The notes beneath the pieces are model-generated. The model saw only the letters and a program-made list of their open reading frames with translations. It made no database searches and was not told the origin of the DNA. DNA of 64,000 nucleotides from Jaapia argillacea MUCL 33604. Lineage: Eukaryota > Basidiomycota > Agaricomycetes > Jaapiales > Jaapiaceae. Every line of letters begins with the position of its first letter. Position 1 is the first letter of the stretch. The stretch covers positions 314,914 through 378,913 of the forward strand of contig KL197722.1 in NCBI GenBank assembly GCA_000697665.1. Reading direction: 5' to 3'. Shown here one piece after another: positions 33,651 through 47,607 of this stretch. The translations under genes were made by a program, and so were the position numbers.

Positions 33651-36531
33651 TCATCGAATCAACCTCCCAAAATCCAACCGACTCTCCCTAACCTCCCCAC
33701 TCTCCCTCTTCGGAAACGCATTCCAAAACCTCAGCGTCTCATCCCCAGCTCCCGTCACTATCGTCTCTCCATCGGGGCTCATGGCGAGGTATAAGACACT
33801 AGAGGGCGAGGTGGGGTTAGTAATGGGGTGATAAGTATGGTCGAAATAATCGGGGCGATGAGAATGGTGAAAGTCATGGGATGTGAGGATGGTGAAGGTC
33901 ACAGGTTACGAGAACGTGATGAGGATGGGAGAGTCATGAAATGAGAGAAGGAACTAACCGATGAGTATGCCCAGTCAAACTAGCCACCATATTCAAACTC
34001 GGATATTTCCAAATACAAATCTGGTTTTGAGCCGAAGTGGAGGAGAATCCATGTGTGGAGACTAGTTCGTGTGAGTTACGGGACCATAGGAGGTTGCAGA
34101 CCTGTTTCCACATCGATGTCAATCAATATCAACCACACAAGCGAGTGTGCAAGTACGCGAGGAGGGGGGAGAGGGGAGCAAGTATGCAAAGGGAGCAAAA
34201 GAAACCCACCTGAGACCCAGTATCCAACTCCCCCAACATCCCCCCACTAAAAACATTCCAAAACCTAATATGTTTATCCTGCGTTCCCCCACCACTAGCC
34301 AACACACCAGAAACATGAGGGTCCCAAGCGAGTGCTTTAACAGCTGCTGTATGTTCATGGAATTTCCATAAAGGCTGTTCTCCTACTCCTTCTTCCGTTT
34401 GTTGGGGGATTAAGCCTGAGTTTGACCGGGCGCGAGTGGTGTGAGGGTGTGTTGAGTGTGAATGGGAAGTGGAAGCAACGCCTGAATGGGAAGTAGGAGC
34501 GCTTGAATGGGAGGTAGGAGCGGCTGAATAACTCCCCACTCCATTCATTCCACCCGCATGCGAACCCCCACCACCAATACCACTTGAAGAACCAATAGAA
34601 CCCCCAACACCAGACCCAACACCCCCTCTCCCCCCAGATCCGTTCGCTCGTTTACTACCCCTCAAATCCCAGATACAAACCTTGTTATCGTTACCTCCAC
34701 TAGCGAGTAACGAGCCTCCCCAAGCTCCCGCTCCTCCTCCTCCTCCTCCACCATTCCCTCCTCCACCTCCTCCACTTCCCGTTCCTCCGGTTCCTCCTCC
34801 ATTCCGATCTGCGGGCTCCGATCTACCCACAAAACCCCCACCCCCACTTCCACTCGCACTTGCATTCGTAGCAGCACCAACAACCCCCGCAACACCCATA
34901 ACCCCAGCCCCCGCCACACCACCACTGGAACCGACCCCGGCACCAGCACTAGACCCCCCATCATCCCCACTCCACCTCAACCCACATACCTCCTGTCTAT
35001 GCCCCGCCCATTTCCGGAATGGTTTAAGAGAGGGATCGCGGACGTCTCTGTGGTGGATCCATCTGGTGTTGTCGCAAGGGGTTAGTGGGGTGAATAAATG
35101 GAGGAATGTGAGATGGGAGGAATGGAAGAGGTGAGAGGTGGTGGGGAAGGGGTGAGGGTAAGGAGAAAGGGGAGGGAGGAAAGGGTGAGGGAAAGAGTAA
35201 GGGTATAGAGAGACACTAACCGATCGCGACTCCCACTACTCAACACACTCCCATTCCAACTCAGCGCTCCAATCCTTTGTGTATGAGCTTCGTTATAACT
35301 TCTTAATAATTGTAAAGTTGGTGCGTCGTAGATGTGTAAACGACCTTGGAGGGTACCGATTGCTAGGGTTGAGCCCTGTGGTATCAGGTTAGTGGGGTGA
35401 GGATATGAGCAAGACACGGGGTGTATGCGCAACGCCAGGGATGGGTGTATGCGCAATAAAAGAGCGGGTATATGCAAGGAACGTACCTTCTGAACCCAAC
35501 TAACACTACTAACAGTATCCCCCTTCCCCGCCAAATCACACAACTTCGAAACCGCCGCCGTACTAGCAGTCCAAAGATAAACACACGAACCCAATCCCAC
35601 CCCCAGCACCCCACTCGAGCTCCAATCCACCAAGTTAAAATAAAAGTCGTCTACCAATTCTGGTGCGTCTAGGACTCGATAAGGAGTTTTGCAGACGGAG
35701 CGGAGAGTGCGGCGGGGGGAGAGGAGGAGGGAGGTTGAGGAGGGGTTTATTGGGGAGAGGGAGTAGAAAGGGGAGGTGGGGGTGTCTAGGCGGGTGCTTG
35801 TTGGTGTGCCTACGAAGGGGGGGGAAGGTGTTAGTGGGGGGTGGAAGGAGGGAGGGGGTGGGGGATATGTGGGACGAACCTGGAATGTTGGTGCCGCCAG
35901 GTGAACTCCAGTTGAAGAGGCGTTTCTTGGTGGGTGTGCTTGGTGGTTGAGGGTTTGCGCCTGTACCTGAGGTACTTGGCCGAGTGGGAGAAGCGGGTCT
36001 TGGTGCGGTGGTGGTTGATGGGAGGGGGAGGTGGGATGAGGATGAGGGTGGGGTCACTTCTGTGTGGAGGATGGATGTGAAGAGGGAGTTTGCTTGTTCT
36101 ATTTCGAGGTTCTGGTTAGTAATAATGAGAGGAAGGAGAGAGGGAGAGTGACCTTTGAGAGCATCCGATTCAGACGGTATAATCCTATTCTTGCTGGGAG
36201 TAGCAGGCCCATCATCCATAAGATGATAACTAGTCCTCATATCCCCACTATCCCTACTCGGAACGAATCGATCTCCATAATCTTTTGCACTAACAGGAGA
36301 TTCACTCCTGCCTGCGCCGGCGCCGACGCCACTCTCGGCGCTGGAACCGTCGAGGGTGGGTGTGGATGAAGCACTGGTGGTGGTGGAGGAAGAGACGCCG
36401 AAGATGGGGTTGACGCGTTGGCGAGTTCGTCTGCCTGTGGGTGGATCTATAGGGTCTGGAGTGGAAGTGGATTCTTCGTGGTGGGATGCGCGTAGACGTT
36501 TGCCAAAGGGTGAGTTTTTGAGACCTGACAT
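33651..36531 (-). CDS. CDH1: APC/C activator Cdh1 (Fizzy-related)
   Basis: A WD40 co-activator that recruits substrates to the anaphase-promoting complex in late mitosis and G1. Exons 36531-36153, 36098-35880, 35809-35487, 35375-35221, 35062-34210, 34101-33959 and 33798-33651 join in frame to 739 aa. The C-box is DRFVPSR (residues 87-93). The family block SESDALKEQANSLF follows, then the lead-in [23 protein letters not shown] blades include KVCIWDLRG and [20 protein letters not shown]. The C-terminal Ile-Arg tail (GRLIR) is present. Exon 5 carries a long Gly/Ser-rich insertion after LRWSGDDGG and a second after KVCIWDLRG, so the protein is longer than most relatives. It is divergent from SPT7. 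Confidence 0.93.
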
Positions 36532-36957
36532 TGGGGGTGTACGAGGGAGGGAAGGAGTGACGGTAAGTGGCGCAGGGATGTAGGTAGAAGTGATACGGAA
36601 ATATCCAAGCGGGGTGACAGGATGAACAATGGATAGTATAGCAGAGATCACGTCGGCAGCGCGATACCGAGGCTGGTGTGGACAGACATTGCAGAAGCAA
36701 CCACCCTCGCGATTTGCCAAAGATTAGTCAGCGGGTGGCCAGATCGGGGTGTGATGTGTCAGCAGTCACTGAGGGATGTGCGTTCTCACGCTCCTTGGAT
36801 TGCTTCGACGTGCTTGATTGACTGCAAGAGAGATCGCGACTGCTTGACGTGCTTGCTTGACTGCATTGGCTTGTCCTAGCACTGTACTAGTCGTACTAGT
36901 CGCCATACACCGGCGCCACACAGTCAATCCCTCCGCCACACCTGCCTCCAGTGATAC
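36532..36957. other. Divergent promoter of CDH1 and SPT7
   Basis: Contains short near-repeats (TTGACTGC, TTGCTTGACTGC, CTAGTCG) between 36805 and 36905. No gene seen. Confidence 0.4.
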
Positions 36958-39900
36958 ATGAATGTTCGTCCATCCTCCTCCCTCCATCCACCCCCACTAA
37001 CATCCCATCCCCCAGAACCTCCTCCGCACTCTCACAGAGAGTACCTCAAAGTCATCTCTCTCCCTCCCAGAGTCTGACTTGAAGTTACTCCTCACAACCG
37101 TCAAGGTCTGTCTCTCCCCTCTCTCCTCTCTCTCCATCTCATCTCAAATTAACCCCAAACAGAAACAATCCTTCGACCCGAAACCTTCCTCCGAAACTAG
37201 AGCTACAGATCCCTTTTATGATTCGCTGGAAGAACTCTTGACAGATCTAAGAACTGTAACAGTCGTACGTCCCCCCCCCCTCGCCTCGCCTCCCGTCTCA
37301 TCTCATCACTTACGCGCGAATAACAGGATAACCACGACGCAGAACCATTCCTCAAACCAGTCTCCAAAGCCGAAGCTCCAGATTATTACGATGGTACTTC
37401 CTCCCTCTCACTCCTCCCTTAACCCTCCCACTCCCTTAACCCACTCGACCCGTAACTAACCCCTCAACCAGTAATCCCCCACCCAATGGACCTCCAAACA
37501 ATGCTCAAAAAAGTAAAATCAAAAACTTACAAATCAAAAGCAGAGTTCAAAGATGACCTAGATTTGATTTGGAGTAATTGTTTTGTTTATAATGCTAGTG
37601 AGGTCCGTCTCTTCCCTTTCTCCCTCCTCCCTCCTCCCTCCTCCCCTCCTCCCTCTTTTATCCTCCTTCCCTCCTTCCTCTTTTACCCTCCCTCAACTTA
37701 ACCCCTCTTAATCACCTTAACCCTCTTCCCTTGAACCCCCTCTCTAATCACCTTACCCTCTAACGCCTACCCCTAACCCAGACCCACCCCCTCCGCCTCG
37801 CCGCAACCCGCCTCCAAAAAAAATCAACCCACCTCCTCAAGAACATAACAGACAGACGTGACAGACTCGATTTTTCAGGGATTGAGAGGTTGGTTGGTGG
37901 TGGCGGCGTCAACGGCGTTAGTGGCAGCGTTAATGGCGGGGTGAACGGTGTTAACGGAGGGGTGAAAGGGATCAATGGAGTTAATGGAGGACCAAACGGA
38001 CTAGGGAGGAGAAGATCGCCTAGTCTCGTAGGAGGTCGGACGACTATCACTATCAAACCCCAAGTTCGGAGTACGGGTTCCGTCCCTCCCAGGTCCCTTG
38101 GCGTTTCTCTCGCTCAGGGGAAGGGACAAGCGCATGCATCAACTTCATTACCACCTCACCTCCATCCACCTGGAGTGGGGAGGGAGAAACTAGGTCAGAC
38201 GAGGGAGAAGGCTCAGATGAAGGATATGAGGGATAAAGCAAAGGATAAGAACTTGAAAGGGAAGGAGAGAGAATTGCCGTTTGAGGAGACGTTTGCTATT
38301 GTGAGGGATGTGGAGGGTATGAGGAAGTTTTGGGAGTTAGATTTAGGGTTGGAGGGTGTGGAGGTGTCTACGCTTCCTTATTTGGGGGTGGGTGGTGGTG
38401 GTTCGTCGGTGGGTGGGGTATATGATGGCGGGGTGGATGGTGGATGGTCATCGGGCGGCGTGGGGAGGGTGGTGGAGAGGTTGAGAGAGGTGGTTGGTGA
38501 GGATGGGATCGGTATTGGAGAGTTTTTGGGAGTTGGTGAAGGTGGGGAGGGAGAAGGGGAGGGAGGGATTGGAGGTGGGGGTGTCGTTGGTGAGAAGAGG
38601 AGGTTTGGGTATGTCTTTCCTCTTTCTTTCCTTCCTTCGTTCCTCCCTTCCTTCGTTCCTCCCTTTCTTCCTCGTAACTCTTATTCAACTGGCTCCCAAC
38701 TCTGATCCTCGCATACCAGAACGACCCCAGACTCCAACACCCGCCCCCACAAACGCCCTCGTACCTCCTCCCCCTCCTTCCAGATCTCACAAGAAGAAAG
38801 CACAGCGTTAAACCTCTGGTGGTCCGCTACGCTCTCGAACGAATTGATAGGGAATGGATTACCACCTCTCGTCCTCTCGTCCTCTCCTCCTACTCCTACT
38901 CTCTCAAAACTCAAGAAGGAGAAGAGGAAGAAGAAGGGAGGTAAACCCAAAGGGAACAATGAAGCAGGGACGAAGGAACCAAACCAAAAATCAATCCTAA
39001 CGTTGATGAACTCCAACATAAAAACCATGAAACACGTCCGGAGGACCCACGCCAAACTCTCTGCTCTCTCCCTCACCACCAACCAACCCGCCTCAGCCGA
39101 AGACGGCCCTGCACCCGCCCCTCTGCCCCCTCCGCCTCCGGTGCCAATGTTGGAAGAGAGGGAGGAGGGGGATGTTGTTGATAGTGTTGATGAGAGGGTT
39201 TGGAGTGTTTGGGGGTTGGGTGTCGAGCCGAGGAGGAAGGGAGGGAGGGGGAGAGGGATGGGGATGGGGAAGGGGAAGGGGAAGCAGAGGGAAGAGAGGG
39301 AGGTGGAGGTTGGAGAAGCTAGAGCTGATGAGTGTTTACATTGGGCTGGGGGTAAGATTTTGGAACATGTTGGGTTTCAAGGTCAGTTCCTTATCCTATC
39401 ACCTTTGAAACACCTCCACTGACTTTCGCGATGATGGGTTTGCGCAATGATGGATTTGTGTGATAATGGGACTTGTAGGAACGACGAAAGTTGCGTTGGA
39501 CGTGTTGGCTGGTGTCACGTCCGAGTATTTATTAAATGTGGGGAGGACGATGAGGTTTTTGTGTGATAGATATTCGAGGAAGATGTCTGCCGAGGTACGT
39601 CCCTTTCCTTCCCCCTTCCTTGCTCTCCCTCTTCTTCTCCCCTCCTCCCTCTTTTCCTCCCTCACTCTCTCGCCCCCTCCCCTATCCATCCCCCCGTGCC
39701 GCGTTTCTGACGAATTGTATAGGAAATAATATTACATACGTTATTCGAAAGCGGAACGTCCAAGATATCAGATTTGGAGAGGTATATCAAGGATGATGTA
39801 CTTAGGTATGGGAGTCGGTTGGGGGAGTTGGAGAAGAAATTGGTTAATGTTTATACGGAGGCGGTGTGTATCCTTTGCTCCTCTCTCTCCTTCCTCACTC

Positions 39901-40790
39901 CAAACCCACCCTTCCTCACTCCAATTCCCCCTCCCTCACCCCTCACTCGGTCGAGTACGCTTTGCTGACTGTTGTCGTTTGTAGACCGCCGACGAAGCCC
40001 TTGATGACGACGCGCTCTTTGGCGAGGAAGATGAAGAGGAGGATAGTGCATTCGTCATGTGCGTTTTCGTTCTCACTTGTTCTTGCGTTGGTTCACTCAA
40101 GGGATCATGGATGTTTAGGGGCAACTTCGCCGATGCGCTTGGAGACGACTTTTTGGGATTACGAGAATTGGGTATCGCAGATGAGTTTGGGTTGTCAAGC
40201 TTGGCCGTACCCAAGAGGTTACTCAAAGGGAAGAAAGGAGAACAAAAAGTTTCTGTTGCGTGCGTTCTTTATTTCCCTCCTACCTTTACCCCAAGGCAAG
40301 GCATACTGAGTTCTTTGGGGATTTTAGGGTCAAGCCAACCGAACCTCCCTTACCTTTCCCTCTCCCACCTCCATTCATCGCTCTCGACTCAACCAAGATC
40401 GACGAGCAAATCGGGTTATTAAGACCATACTACCACCAACGTATCTCATCCATCCAACCTACCCAACCTCCACCTACTTTCCCCTATCCTGGCCCACCAA
40501 ACCCCGTATCGGTCACGTTACCAGACGATCTGCCAACTACTCAACAAACTAAACTTGGACCTCTTGGTCAAGTTATGAAACCGAATGCGTCGGGTGGTAC
40601 GACGAAGAAGAAAGTTAAAGCCAAGGAGGCTCAGGCTGCTGCTGCTGCTCCTATGGCGAATGGGGTCATGTCGCCTGTTGAAGGAGAGGGTAACGTTCCT
40701 CCTAGCGCTAAGAGTCCGAAGAAGGGTGGACCGGGGAGGAAGAAGAAGGTAGCTGTTGTCGCTGATGCAGTTGTCGCTGCCGTGGCGTGA
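36958..40790 (+). CDS. SPT7: SAGA complex subunit Spt7 (bromodomain)
   Basis: A structural subunit of the SAGA co-activator with an acetyl-lysine-binding bromodomain and a histone fold. Exons 36958-36963, 37016-37105, 37163-37264, 37327-37393, 37472-37602, 37782-38608, 38720-39381, 39479-39594, 39723-39863, 39985-40058, 40119-40259 and 40328-40790 join in frame to 939 aa. The bromodomain runs about residues 45-155 ([33 protein letters not shown]). Next is [19 protein letters not shown], as in Spt7. The histone-fold region is about 630-715 ([18 protein letters not shown]). The C-terminal block [17 protein letters not shown] is also typical. The 2-codon first exon is inferred from frame and a branch-like CTAAC; another start is possible. 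Several introns are strongly pyrimidine-rich. Confidence 0.9.
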
Positions 40791-41177
40791 CCGGTCTTGC
40801 GTTGGTGGTTGGTAGTTTGGATGGGGAGTGGTTAGATTTTGTATCGAGTATCTTTATGCATTGCACTGGATGGTACATTTGTAGCTTTATACGCATCATA
40901 TATTAATTGGCATTGGCAGTGTCGAATGCATCTGCTCAGAAGTTCCCCACTCATCATGAGGTGACTTGGCAGTGGCATTGCTGCCGAGTCCAAGTCTCCC
41001 TAAAAGAGATTTAGTATAGCGTGTTCCAAAGGGAGCAATGGTTACCGTCAATGAGGCTCGAGCTCCGTTCACTGGCCAGCTTGAACTGCGTGGGCAATGT
41101 CCAATGAATATATTGGAAGGCGGTTAGATAGGGTAGAAGCCACCCCGTCGAACATAGTAGAAAGCGGCCAAAGCGGC
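40791..41177. other. Convergent 3' region
   Basis: 3' flanks of SPT7 and the F-box gene. No gene seen. Confidence 0.4.
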
Positions 41178-42669
41178 CTACAAAATGTCCAATAGCATTA
41201 TAGTCTTGTCCTCACTGTCGGATTCTCCTCGAAAGAGAATGCAAAGACGTCCTGCCCATTCGTCCAGACTTATCGACTCTGGAGTCTGATCCTCTGGTTC
41301 ATCAACGAGTAAAGAACCGACACGAACAGGGAACTCTTCGGCAGAGGCCTCCTCCAGGTGAGAACCTCCATGAATCATCGGAAAGGTGCATATCCTGATG
41401 GTGACCCCCGGGGCCGACAGTGGAGGACTGACCATCGGATTCCACCATGCAGCATGACGGGTACCTATCGCTGTAACGTCCCCATCATCTCGAGTGGGAA
41501 GCGATATTGTACGATGCAGGGGTGGGATACCAGAGAGGATATGGAGGCAGTGATAGTCGAGGATCATGACGTTAGGTGAACGATGCATCCAGTCGACATG
41601 GCTGATGATTGGAGGATAAACCAGTAAATCGCAGTCGAGAAACCAAAAAGGTTCCACAGAGATGGCACTGTGATGATCAATGACCTGGACTGGAGTCATA
41701 GGAGGCATCTCGAAGATTGCGAATCCATACGAATTGGAGACGAAAAAACGATGACTCCCAAGCAACGCCATAGTCGAATCCTCCAAGGTCTGGGCGAAAC
41801 GTTCAGGGATCAAATGATTTGGCTTATAAGAAGCATGACACACCGTGAAGGCGTCAATGTCCATCACCACCTGTTCAGCTGGTCTGTCCCCTCCAAAACT
41901 TCTCGCCACGACTAATTCATCCTCTCCAGCAGTGGAAGCGTAAAGAATCAAGTTTAAACCCGCTGTGGCTGTCAGGATCTTTTCTGGAAATGTCAGCGAA
42001 ACTACCACCTCCAATGATGGTACGGTTAGGTCGACACGGTGCAACAGCAGGTGGCTGGTGCTGACCAGACAGTTAGTATTCGAGATTGATTTGATGTGGA
42101 GTCGGACGCACCCATCCAGATCGGTTCCAGTTGAGAGGACAACGTTGTCTTCTCCCGACGAGAGGACCTCACATGTGAGGTATTCTAAAAAAGGCGCCAC
42201 GGAAGGCGTTGAGAGTGAAGCCTGGTTGGTGCGAATGTTTCGCAATCTGAGAGACCCATTGTCTGAGGCGACAACAAGCCAGTCCGAACCAGGTATGATA
42301 CGGGCAAATTTCACGTTTTCAGGGCAAGTAAGGGTGATCACAGATGTAGGTTCAACATCCTCCATGCACCACAATGTTTGTAGACGAGCAACTTTCAGAG
42401 TCTCGCGCCGGAGGTCACCATTGGACAGTAGTGAAGTATGCGCCCGTATTGAAGAACCGACAATGGCGGAAATGGCATATTGCCATACGGTGCGGTGTTC
42501 AGTTGCACTGTAGAGGGATCTACAGGTCTGGGGCCAGGTGAAAGTGTTTTCAGATGGTGTGAAATCAAAAGGTGGAAACTCCACTCACCGCGCGCGCATT
42601 CAGAATGTCTTGCAGCGACAAGTAGAGGAGAATCTCCAATTGAATATCGAGGGGGAAGTGTTGAAACAT
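41178..42669 (-). CDS. F-box protein, 459 aa
   Basis: Exons 42669-42589, 42527-42112 and 42060-41178 join in frame. Exon 1 is the F-box (FPLDIQLEILLYLSLQDILN), and exon 2 opens TCRSLYS as in the first F-box gene of this window. The rest is strand-rich with propeller-like repeats (WLVVASDNGSLRLRNIR, FVSNSYGFAIFEMPP), again a likely SCF substrate adaptor. The second intron (51 nt, GTGCGT..GGTCAG, with a CTAAC branch site) is a multiple of three without stops, so an ORF scan would add 17 wrong residues. It is a distant relative of the F-box gene at 9596-12696 in layout, not a recent copy. Confidence 0.85.
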
Positions 42670-43132
42670 AGTCCAGTGGTTTGCAACGAACGATTGCGGT
42701 GATCGGGTGTATATATGGCGGCAGGCTCGACCTCGACCTGGGACGCATCTTTAGCGATTTGGAAAGACGGGGCCAGTTATCCGACACGGAAGTTGAGGCA
42801 AGATGCATCTGAATCTAAGCAGGAGACCTCGAAATTCCATTGACAAGATGGTGAAATCGAGTCGAAACAGTGCATTAACCCTAAAAAGCAGATAAGATTA
42901 GAGGCCGAATCACGATCGAAGCTAGCCCGACTCCGGGGAAAATGTGAAAGACTCCTCTAGGTGCGCCCGAGCTGCGCCAGTTCAATTCTCTGCGCTGCCT
43001 CACACAGTTGGCTCGAGCCCGCGCCGCGATTGGCCGGAGGTGGAACGAGGTATCATAAATTGTAAGTCATAATAATGAGCTAAACAGAAGGGCATAATCA
43101 TATCAAAGAGATGGCATAATCGTAACCGCGCC
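42670..43132. other. Intergenic region
   Basis: Upstream of the F-box gene and downstream of the small membrane protein gene. No gene seen. Confidence 0.4.
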
Positions 43133-44046
43133 TCACTCGCGGTCAATCATCATCAATTCCTTCACGTCTTCGAACTGCACCCAGCCGAAGGAGAGTAACA
43201 CCACACAACAATGATGAGAGATGAATGGGAGAGAGAGGAGAGTGATGGACGCTAGTAACAGGAGCTGCATTTCGGTGGTCATTCCTGTCTTGCGACAGAT
43301 ATTCTTGACGGATGTGCGCCACGACCGTAACACTACACGAAGGGGGGATGGATGCTCTTCGAATAGGGATCAGCTAGGCATCGTGGCAGACAAGTCCGAC
43401 GCAACGCACCGATGAGGATGACATATCCCTGCCCTTCTTGCAGGACCCTAAGAGCGAGGGCCGTTAGTCGATCTGGGTTGGCAGGTTTGACGAGAGTGTA
43501 GCGATATGGATCGACGGCCTGGAACCAGGAACGGTGCGATAGAGGTGAGCAAGATAATGAGGTAAGTGAGGTAAAAGGACGTACAGAGCAGTCATCGAAG
43601 CCCCATCGCCTCTTGAGCTTTCCAAGGTCGAGATCTCCACAAGGTTCAAGGGGTATGTCCCATTCAACGTGACAAACCTTGGTGTTAACTAGATCAAGTG
43701 ATGGATACCACGCTATGCGGACGTGTCTTCGCCAAGCGGTTGGGTCGGTGAGGGTCAAGGAATGCTGTCACAAAAACGGAGCATACCTGTCGGGGACTTT
43801 TCGTGGCGGAGGGCCTTGGTTCCTATCACGAACCCGAGCATCCTCGAGATGCTCCTCGGGAGTCTTTTCAAAGAGGGCGTAAAGAGCTTGTCGGTGAGGA
43901 GGATAATACTTTGCAATAGCGTCGATATAGTAGGCGACGTTGTAATAGCATAGAAGAAGGAAGGTGAGAGGAAGCTTCAGAGGGATAACCGACAGTTTCA
44001 TCCTGGCACCAAAGCCCAAAGTCGCAAGGATGTCTCGAGGCGACAT
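43133..44046 (-). CDS. Small membrane protein, unknown (236 aa)
   Basis: Exons 44046-43787, 43726-43585, 43518-43410 and 43332-43133 join in frame. I do not recognise the family. Hydrophobic stretches lie near residues 25-42 (PLKLPLTFLLLCYYNVAYYI) and near the C-terminus (LLLLASITLLSLPFI, then CCVVLLSFGWV), so two or three membrane spans are likely. The middle is soluble, with many Asp/Arg/Tyr residues (VRIAWYPSLDLVNTKVCHVE). Intron 2 (66 nt, GTACGT..TTCCAG) is a multiple of three and stop-free, easily mistaken for coding. Intron 1 uses GTATGC..GCGAAG. Confidence 0.65.
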
Positions 44047-44447
44047 GGCGGGAACGTTGCTTTATCGACCACCAGTGAGGACACCAAGACACCACAAGAG
44101 CTGTTGCTACGACTGTCCGAGAATGTTGGGGTGGATTTGAGGTCCGCCATTTTCAGTACAAGGATGAGAAGCCCAAGTACAAGGTACTGTACTCGGGTAC
44201 TCGACGACACAAAATGGTGGCGAGAACAAGACCAGGTCGTGGGAAGGTGACTTAGATTTCCAGTCCAGTCCTGGCTGCAGCCATGCGCCTGGACCACCGA
44301 AATCCCAGAACGGGCTACAAACGGGCTATATTCCAGACGATATTCAACAAGTAGTCTGCGTATCGGTGATGTTCTACACATAATAGAGAAATAAACCCTT
44401 CCAAAATCGTACAGTCCTTTCATCTTGCTACAATCATGGTGATTTCT
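44047..44447. other. Intergenic region
   Basis: 401 bases between the membrane protein start and PEF1 end. No gene seen. Confidence 0.4.
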
Positions 44448-45710
<1,263 letters not shown>

Positions 45711-46073
45711 GTTCAAGATTTAGTGACGGGGGTAGTGTTGAAGAGTGTTGTTATCGAGTGCGATGGTGGGCGTGGAGTTCAGAATAGCGAGCCTATATAG
45801 GAGTGTCGAAGGCGATGATAGAATGGAATGCTGTCCGGCTGTTGCCGACGCAGTTGATCTGGATGGAGTTCGACGACCACAACGTCACCCAAAATATCTG
45901 AAACAGAAGAGACCCAGCCTGGTCGCTGTGTTCAAGTTGGGCGGTGACGAACTGCAATCGCTGTCGCAGTCGCAAGGCAGATGTATTGGGTCAGAGAAAC
46001 TGTACGCAACACACTGCACAACCAGTGCCGAATACTAGTTTGGCCTTCAGCACCAGCAACGCTACGCACCCCC
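45711..46073. other. Intergenic region
   Basis: PEF1 upstream region. No gene seen. Confidence 0.4.
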
Positions 46074-47607
46074 TTAGTCGATGAAACTCTCCTCCTCTTG
46101 AAGGTCCTCAGGCTCCTGATCATCTTCCACCTTGACTATGAACGTCGAACCTTCCGCTGCTCCAGTTGCAGCCATAGTATCGTCATTCTGACAAACCATC
46201 TCATGTTCCTCCATGACGATCATAAGAAGTTTCGCTCTATCAAAGAAACCAAAAGCTTACAACAGTGGTCAGAATGATGGAGGGGGAAATCCGCACTTGT
46301 CAAAATCAAGCTCGAAGGATTTGCACGCGGCCTTCAATACTTTCGAAACCAGAGAATTTCCACTGGTCTTGAAGATCGATGCGCTGCCGGTTGGAGGGTG
46401 CTCTATGGTGATCTGGAACTTGGGTTTCTTGGATGACGACCCCACCTGAGATGGCGGAGGTTGTTCTTGAGATTCTTCACCATCTACGCCTGTCAATCCT
46501 GAGTGAAAAGAGTTTGGAAGGAATTTGATAGTCCCCGCACCATTATCAGCCAGCTGAGCTTCGGATTCAGATTTTGTTAGAACCTCAAGTTGCTCTTGTT
46601 TCACTTGCACCGAGGGTGGCTCCTCTTCTGGAGTTTGGGTACGCGGTGCCGGGGGCGATGGTGGTGTCATCATACCTGGTCGGAAGCTCGAGCCGCCACC
46701 ATTTCGTACCAGCGGTTGTGCAACTGTAGCGTGTAGTCAGGATGATTGGGAATATGATTCTCCGGAAAGATGAGAGCCAAACGTACCCGGAGGTCTAAAT
46801 TTCTCCTGTGGTGATGAAGAAGGTAGAACGCCTTGACTTGTTGCGACGTCAGAGGAATCGACACCAGTTGGGCCTTCGTCAAATGAAGCATAGAGGTCCT
46901 CGTCTTCTTCCTCTCGCGAAAGCGCATTCAATGTTGCGTCAGTAGCACTAGATGCTTCGGGCCTTTTTTCTAATGAGAATTTATGTGGATGAAAAGCGGA
47001 TAAACGGACGTACAAGGCTTGGGATGTACTTTCTGGCTCAACGGCCTTCTGTTTCCCCTTGTTCGAAGAGCCAGCGGGATTCTTTCCATCCCGTGTAATA
47101 CCAACTGGTTCATGCCTTCGCTGCACGGGGGAAGGACTGTGCTCAACCCGACGCCTCTTCCCTTCGCGAGGACTTTCCGAGGCGGTCGCCGCGGTCGGCC
47201 GTTTAGAGGGACCTAAGACCGCAGGTTACCACAGCCCCTTGAATATTGGTGGAACACACCAACCCTGACGTTCACCAATGCTAACGATGAAAAGAGTCGA
47301 CAGTAATGGGTGGACTCCAGCCCATCCGCTTCTGTTAACGAAAGAGAGCTCTCCTCCGGAAGAAGCAAAGTCACGCGTTTGAAATCGAATGCGATGTCCT
47401 GAATCAAGCTCGAACACCTCACGAACAAGCTGTTCTGTCTCCTAAGTAGATAATCTATGAGAAGAGTTTCAGCCAAGATAAAAAAACATCGAGACTCACG
47501 TCATATGTCTTCGGGAGTGCAACGATCTCCCTTTGTCCAGAGTAAGATAGGACAACTAGGGGAACAGTCGACTTGACATCGGGGTCCAAATCAGAGTGAA
47601 AGAGCAT
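46074..47607 (-). CDS. Ubiquitin-fold family protein G (433 aa)
   Basis: Exons 47607-47500, 47441-47264, 47212-46787, 46723-46297 and 46236-46074 join in frame. It is the third member of the family of E and F. Exon 1 is again 36 codons (STVPLVVLSYSGQREIVALP), and exon 2 has the same 178-nt length as in E. A basic patch KRRRVEHSP and an acidic linker (SREEEDEDLYASFDEG) separate the modules. The C-terminal module begins at residue 339 (KFQITIEHPPTGSASIF), has the helix VSKVLKAACKSFELDFD, and closes CQNDDTMAATGAAEGSTF plus IVKV, the nearest to an uninterrupted SUMO-like fold in the set. There is no Gly-Gly end. A 44-nt GTACGT..TTAG stretch in exon 3 is read through, because splicing it gives a stop. 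Confidence 0.66.

Noticed and set aside
34682-35134. Long plus-strand Pro-rich ORF opposite CDH1
   Set aside because: It is the antisense shadow of the Gly-rich insertion; the WD40 frame on the minus strand is the coding one.
46980-47023. Possible 44-nt GTACGT..TTAG intron in gene G
   Set aside because: Splicing it produces an immediate stop, whereas read-through keeps the long frame.
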